Shown here: piece after piece, positions 45,301 through 48,300 of the stretch
How positions within the stretch are numbered: position 1 is the first letter of the stretch
Layout of the letters: every line of letters starts with the position of its first letter
From: Azorinus chamasolen
Taxonomy: Eukaryota > Mollusca > Bivalvia > Cardiida > Solecurtidae
DNA length: 64,000 bases
Direction of reading: 5' to 3'
Assembly (NCBI GenBank): GCA_963576725.1
Contig: OY755240.1
Coordinates: 35,486,163-35,550,162 of the forward strand
The notes under the pieces: generated by a model
The model's database searches: none
What the model was told of the DNA's origin: nothing
Seen by the model: only the letters and a program-made list of their open reading frames with translations
Program-made: the position numbers and the translations under genes

Positions 45301-48300
45301 GAGGCCAGTTTTAGTAGCTAAGACCTTATTTTCTCAGCACGAGAAGGGTTAATGTAAACAAAGATCATTCATAAATCATTACGTCACACAATCGTGACAA
45401 TTCAGTCAATCCAGCTTAACTGTTGTATCTATCCGTTTATCTTTGGGAGATTACGAGGCAAAGACGTTAGACTATTATCAACCGAACCCAAAATCTGAAG
45501 ATGTCGGAGATTTCTCTGTACAAATACGAAAAATAAATAAATCAGCGAACGATCGCTTCAGATTTGATACCCAAGTGATCTGTATTTGTTGTTAGAGATA
45601 ACGGGGTGATCTTCAGAGTACACTACAACATATCAAGATAAAAGTATGTGACCTACAGTATTGTGATCTTAGATGAGCACTGTGTATTTGAACCCTTTAA
45701 TCCATAAATACGCTTTTCTACGCCTTTGCAAACAGAGTACACCTAGATCAGACGGCATATGTAGGAGCCGTTTGCTTATGATATACATGTAATGTAGATC
45801 TATGTGATTCTAAAGCTTCTGAAATGGCGAAAATGTCTGTGTCCATGAGCTATTATAATAATTAATCCAATTAATATTCTTGATATCATAATAATTATGT
45901 TTTACACGAATGTGTAGGGAGTAAAGAGTTGAAGTGATAGCCCTTCAATAAACGCAGAGTTGAAGTGATAGCCCTTCAATAAACGCAGAGTTGAAGTGAT
46001 AGCCCTTCAATAAACGCAGAGTTGAAGTGATAGCCCTTCAATAAACGCAGAGTTGAAGTGATAGCCCTTCAATAAACGCAGAGTTGAAGTGATAGCCCTT
46101 CAATAAACGCAGAGTTGAAGTGATAGCCCTTCAATAAACGCAGAGTTGAAGTGATAGCCCTTCAATAAACGCATAGTTTAGCAGAAATCATAAAACTTGG
46201 TATTTGTTACGTTCAATCATTATTATGACGATTTTCAATTTGAACTTACATGTGTATAAAATGCAAAATAAACCGTTCTCATGGATACTTATATTTGTGT
46301 TATACAACAAAATACTATCAGCCTATGTCGAACATTTAACGAAACTAAAACGCGAGCCGAATAAATACTAATACATAACCGAATAACATCGGGTCTTCGT
46401 TATCGATCACATCAAACGTTTGTCTTGTTTGCCTTGGTGTTTATTCAGTTATTCTTTTGACGATATACATGTACTTCTGTTTTGCATATAAACAAATGCT
46501 TTATGCAATTGTAGGCATTTTTAAAACATGTTGCAAGTAGAAATTTTCACTTTAAGAGAACAGTATCAATTCAAACTGTCAAAGTATAGCATGAAATCTG
46601 GACAGTCTCTTAAACAATTATACAAAAATGGAATATGAAGGTTACAAATCTAATAGCCCAACAGCATGTGTATACATGTACTACCACAGTCAGTCCTTTA
46701 TTGTCGTGGTTGTGGGATATGATTGCCAATAGAGACAGTTTCATTCATTTGGCAAAAATAATACACTCTAACTCTCGTAGAATTAACTCTTCGCTTGCTG
46801 TTCACGTCAATATACCTACCTGTAAATAGTGAAGAACCAGATGAGACAGCTCCTGCAGGAGCTGTCTCACCAGGGTCTGCACTATTTACAAGTTGATTGT
46901 GCAACCAGTGCACTCCACAGCAGTGATTGCACAGCGATATACTTGTACACAGTGAAGATATATGTAATTATACAACAGGGCATGGCTAAAGAAGGAGAAT
47001 GTGTTTTAAAATTCAGCAAGAGAAGGGTTAAAGGAAGACTGGTTTGTTGTTTAGATCCCGTGTGTTGAGCCAGACATGTGTTCCATGCGTTATGTAATTA
47101 TTACATACATGAGTCTTCTTATATGTCATACAATAGTGATAATTATGAGTAATTAACACGAATACAGTTTGGTGCCATACCTGACTCTTGTTTATATCGT
47201 AACTGCCATATTTTACTATTTTATGCAGGACGAAAGGAAGTTACCAGCATTGCTTTTATTCTACGTTAAGCAAGCAGTTTCTCATATAAATTCTTATATT
47301 TAATCATCTAGTGGTCGCTATAGAAACGTTTTAAATTTTAGCAAATAATTATTTTAATGATTTTCCAATAACATCAGAGGACGTACACACCACGTGTACC
47401 ACGTCGAAGCTTGGCAGAATGCAGTGATATTAGTGGAAAGGCGCAGAACACGGATATATTTTGTAGGTAAAGAGCTTTATCAATCAAGTTCACGGTACAT
47501 CTTGACAATAAGTAAAGCACATACTATCAATGTTGAATATCACAGTGTCATACTAATGATTACCAAAATGCAAGATGCACGACGATTTTTATACAATTAG
47601 CTACTTTTCAAATATTTACTATTCTGTTTGCTACATAAGACCCATATCCCCATATGCATTAATTAAGTGAATTGTATATCTATTCTAAACTACTGGAGCT
47701 CAATAAAACAAGAGGTCTATGGTGACCCGGTATCGTTCAACTGAGAAATATGCCATGTGCTCTATTGTGTGTATAAAGCATTGGTCCAATTATTTAAGCT
47801 TACCGCCTCGTCTAGCAGTCTTGCTGGTCTTTCAAAATTATTGTGTAGATCCGATGTGTTGCTTTTTCATGAATTAAAAAGCCTTCACCACTCTTGATTA
47901 ATAGACATCTATGGAATATTCCTACCATTACCTCAAATGGTAATACTAAATAGTTTTTAGGGAATGTGTTTCAGTAAATTGACAACGTACGACGAACACA
48001 GCACCGTCACATTAGCTCACATTGAGCACTTCGTGTGCAGGTGAGCTGAAAAACACTAGTGATATTTCGTATACAGGGAAACTCACTGCATGTACATTGT
48101 ATATACCTAAGAGTACGGGAAAATGACACGTCAACCTACCTCATATAAACACATTTTCACACATTTGCAAACAGAGTAGACCCAGATCAGACGGATCTTA
48201 TTGGAGTCGTTTGCATGACCAGGGTCAGCTCTGTTTGCCTTTAAAAAAGATATGGATCTGATTCTACAGTTTTTGTCAAAGCAAAACATTCCCTTGAAAA

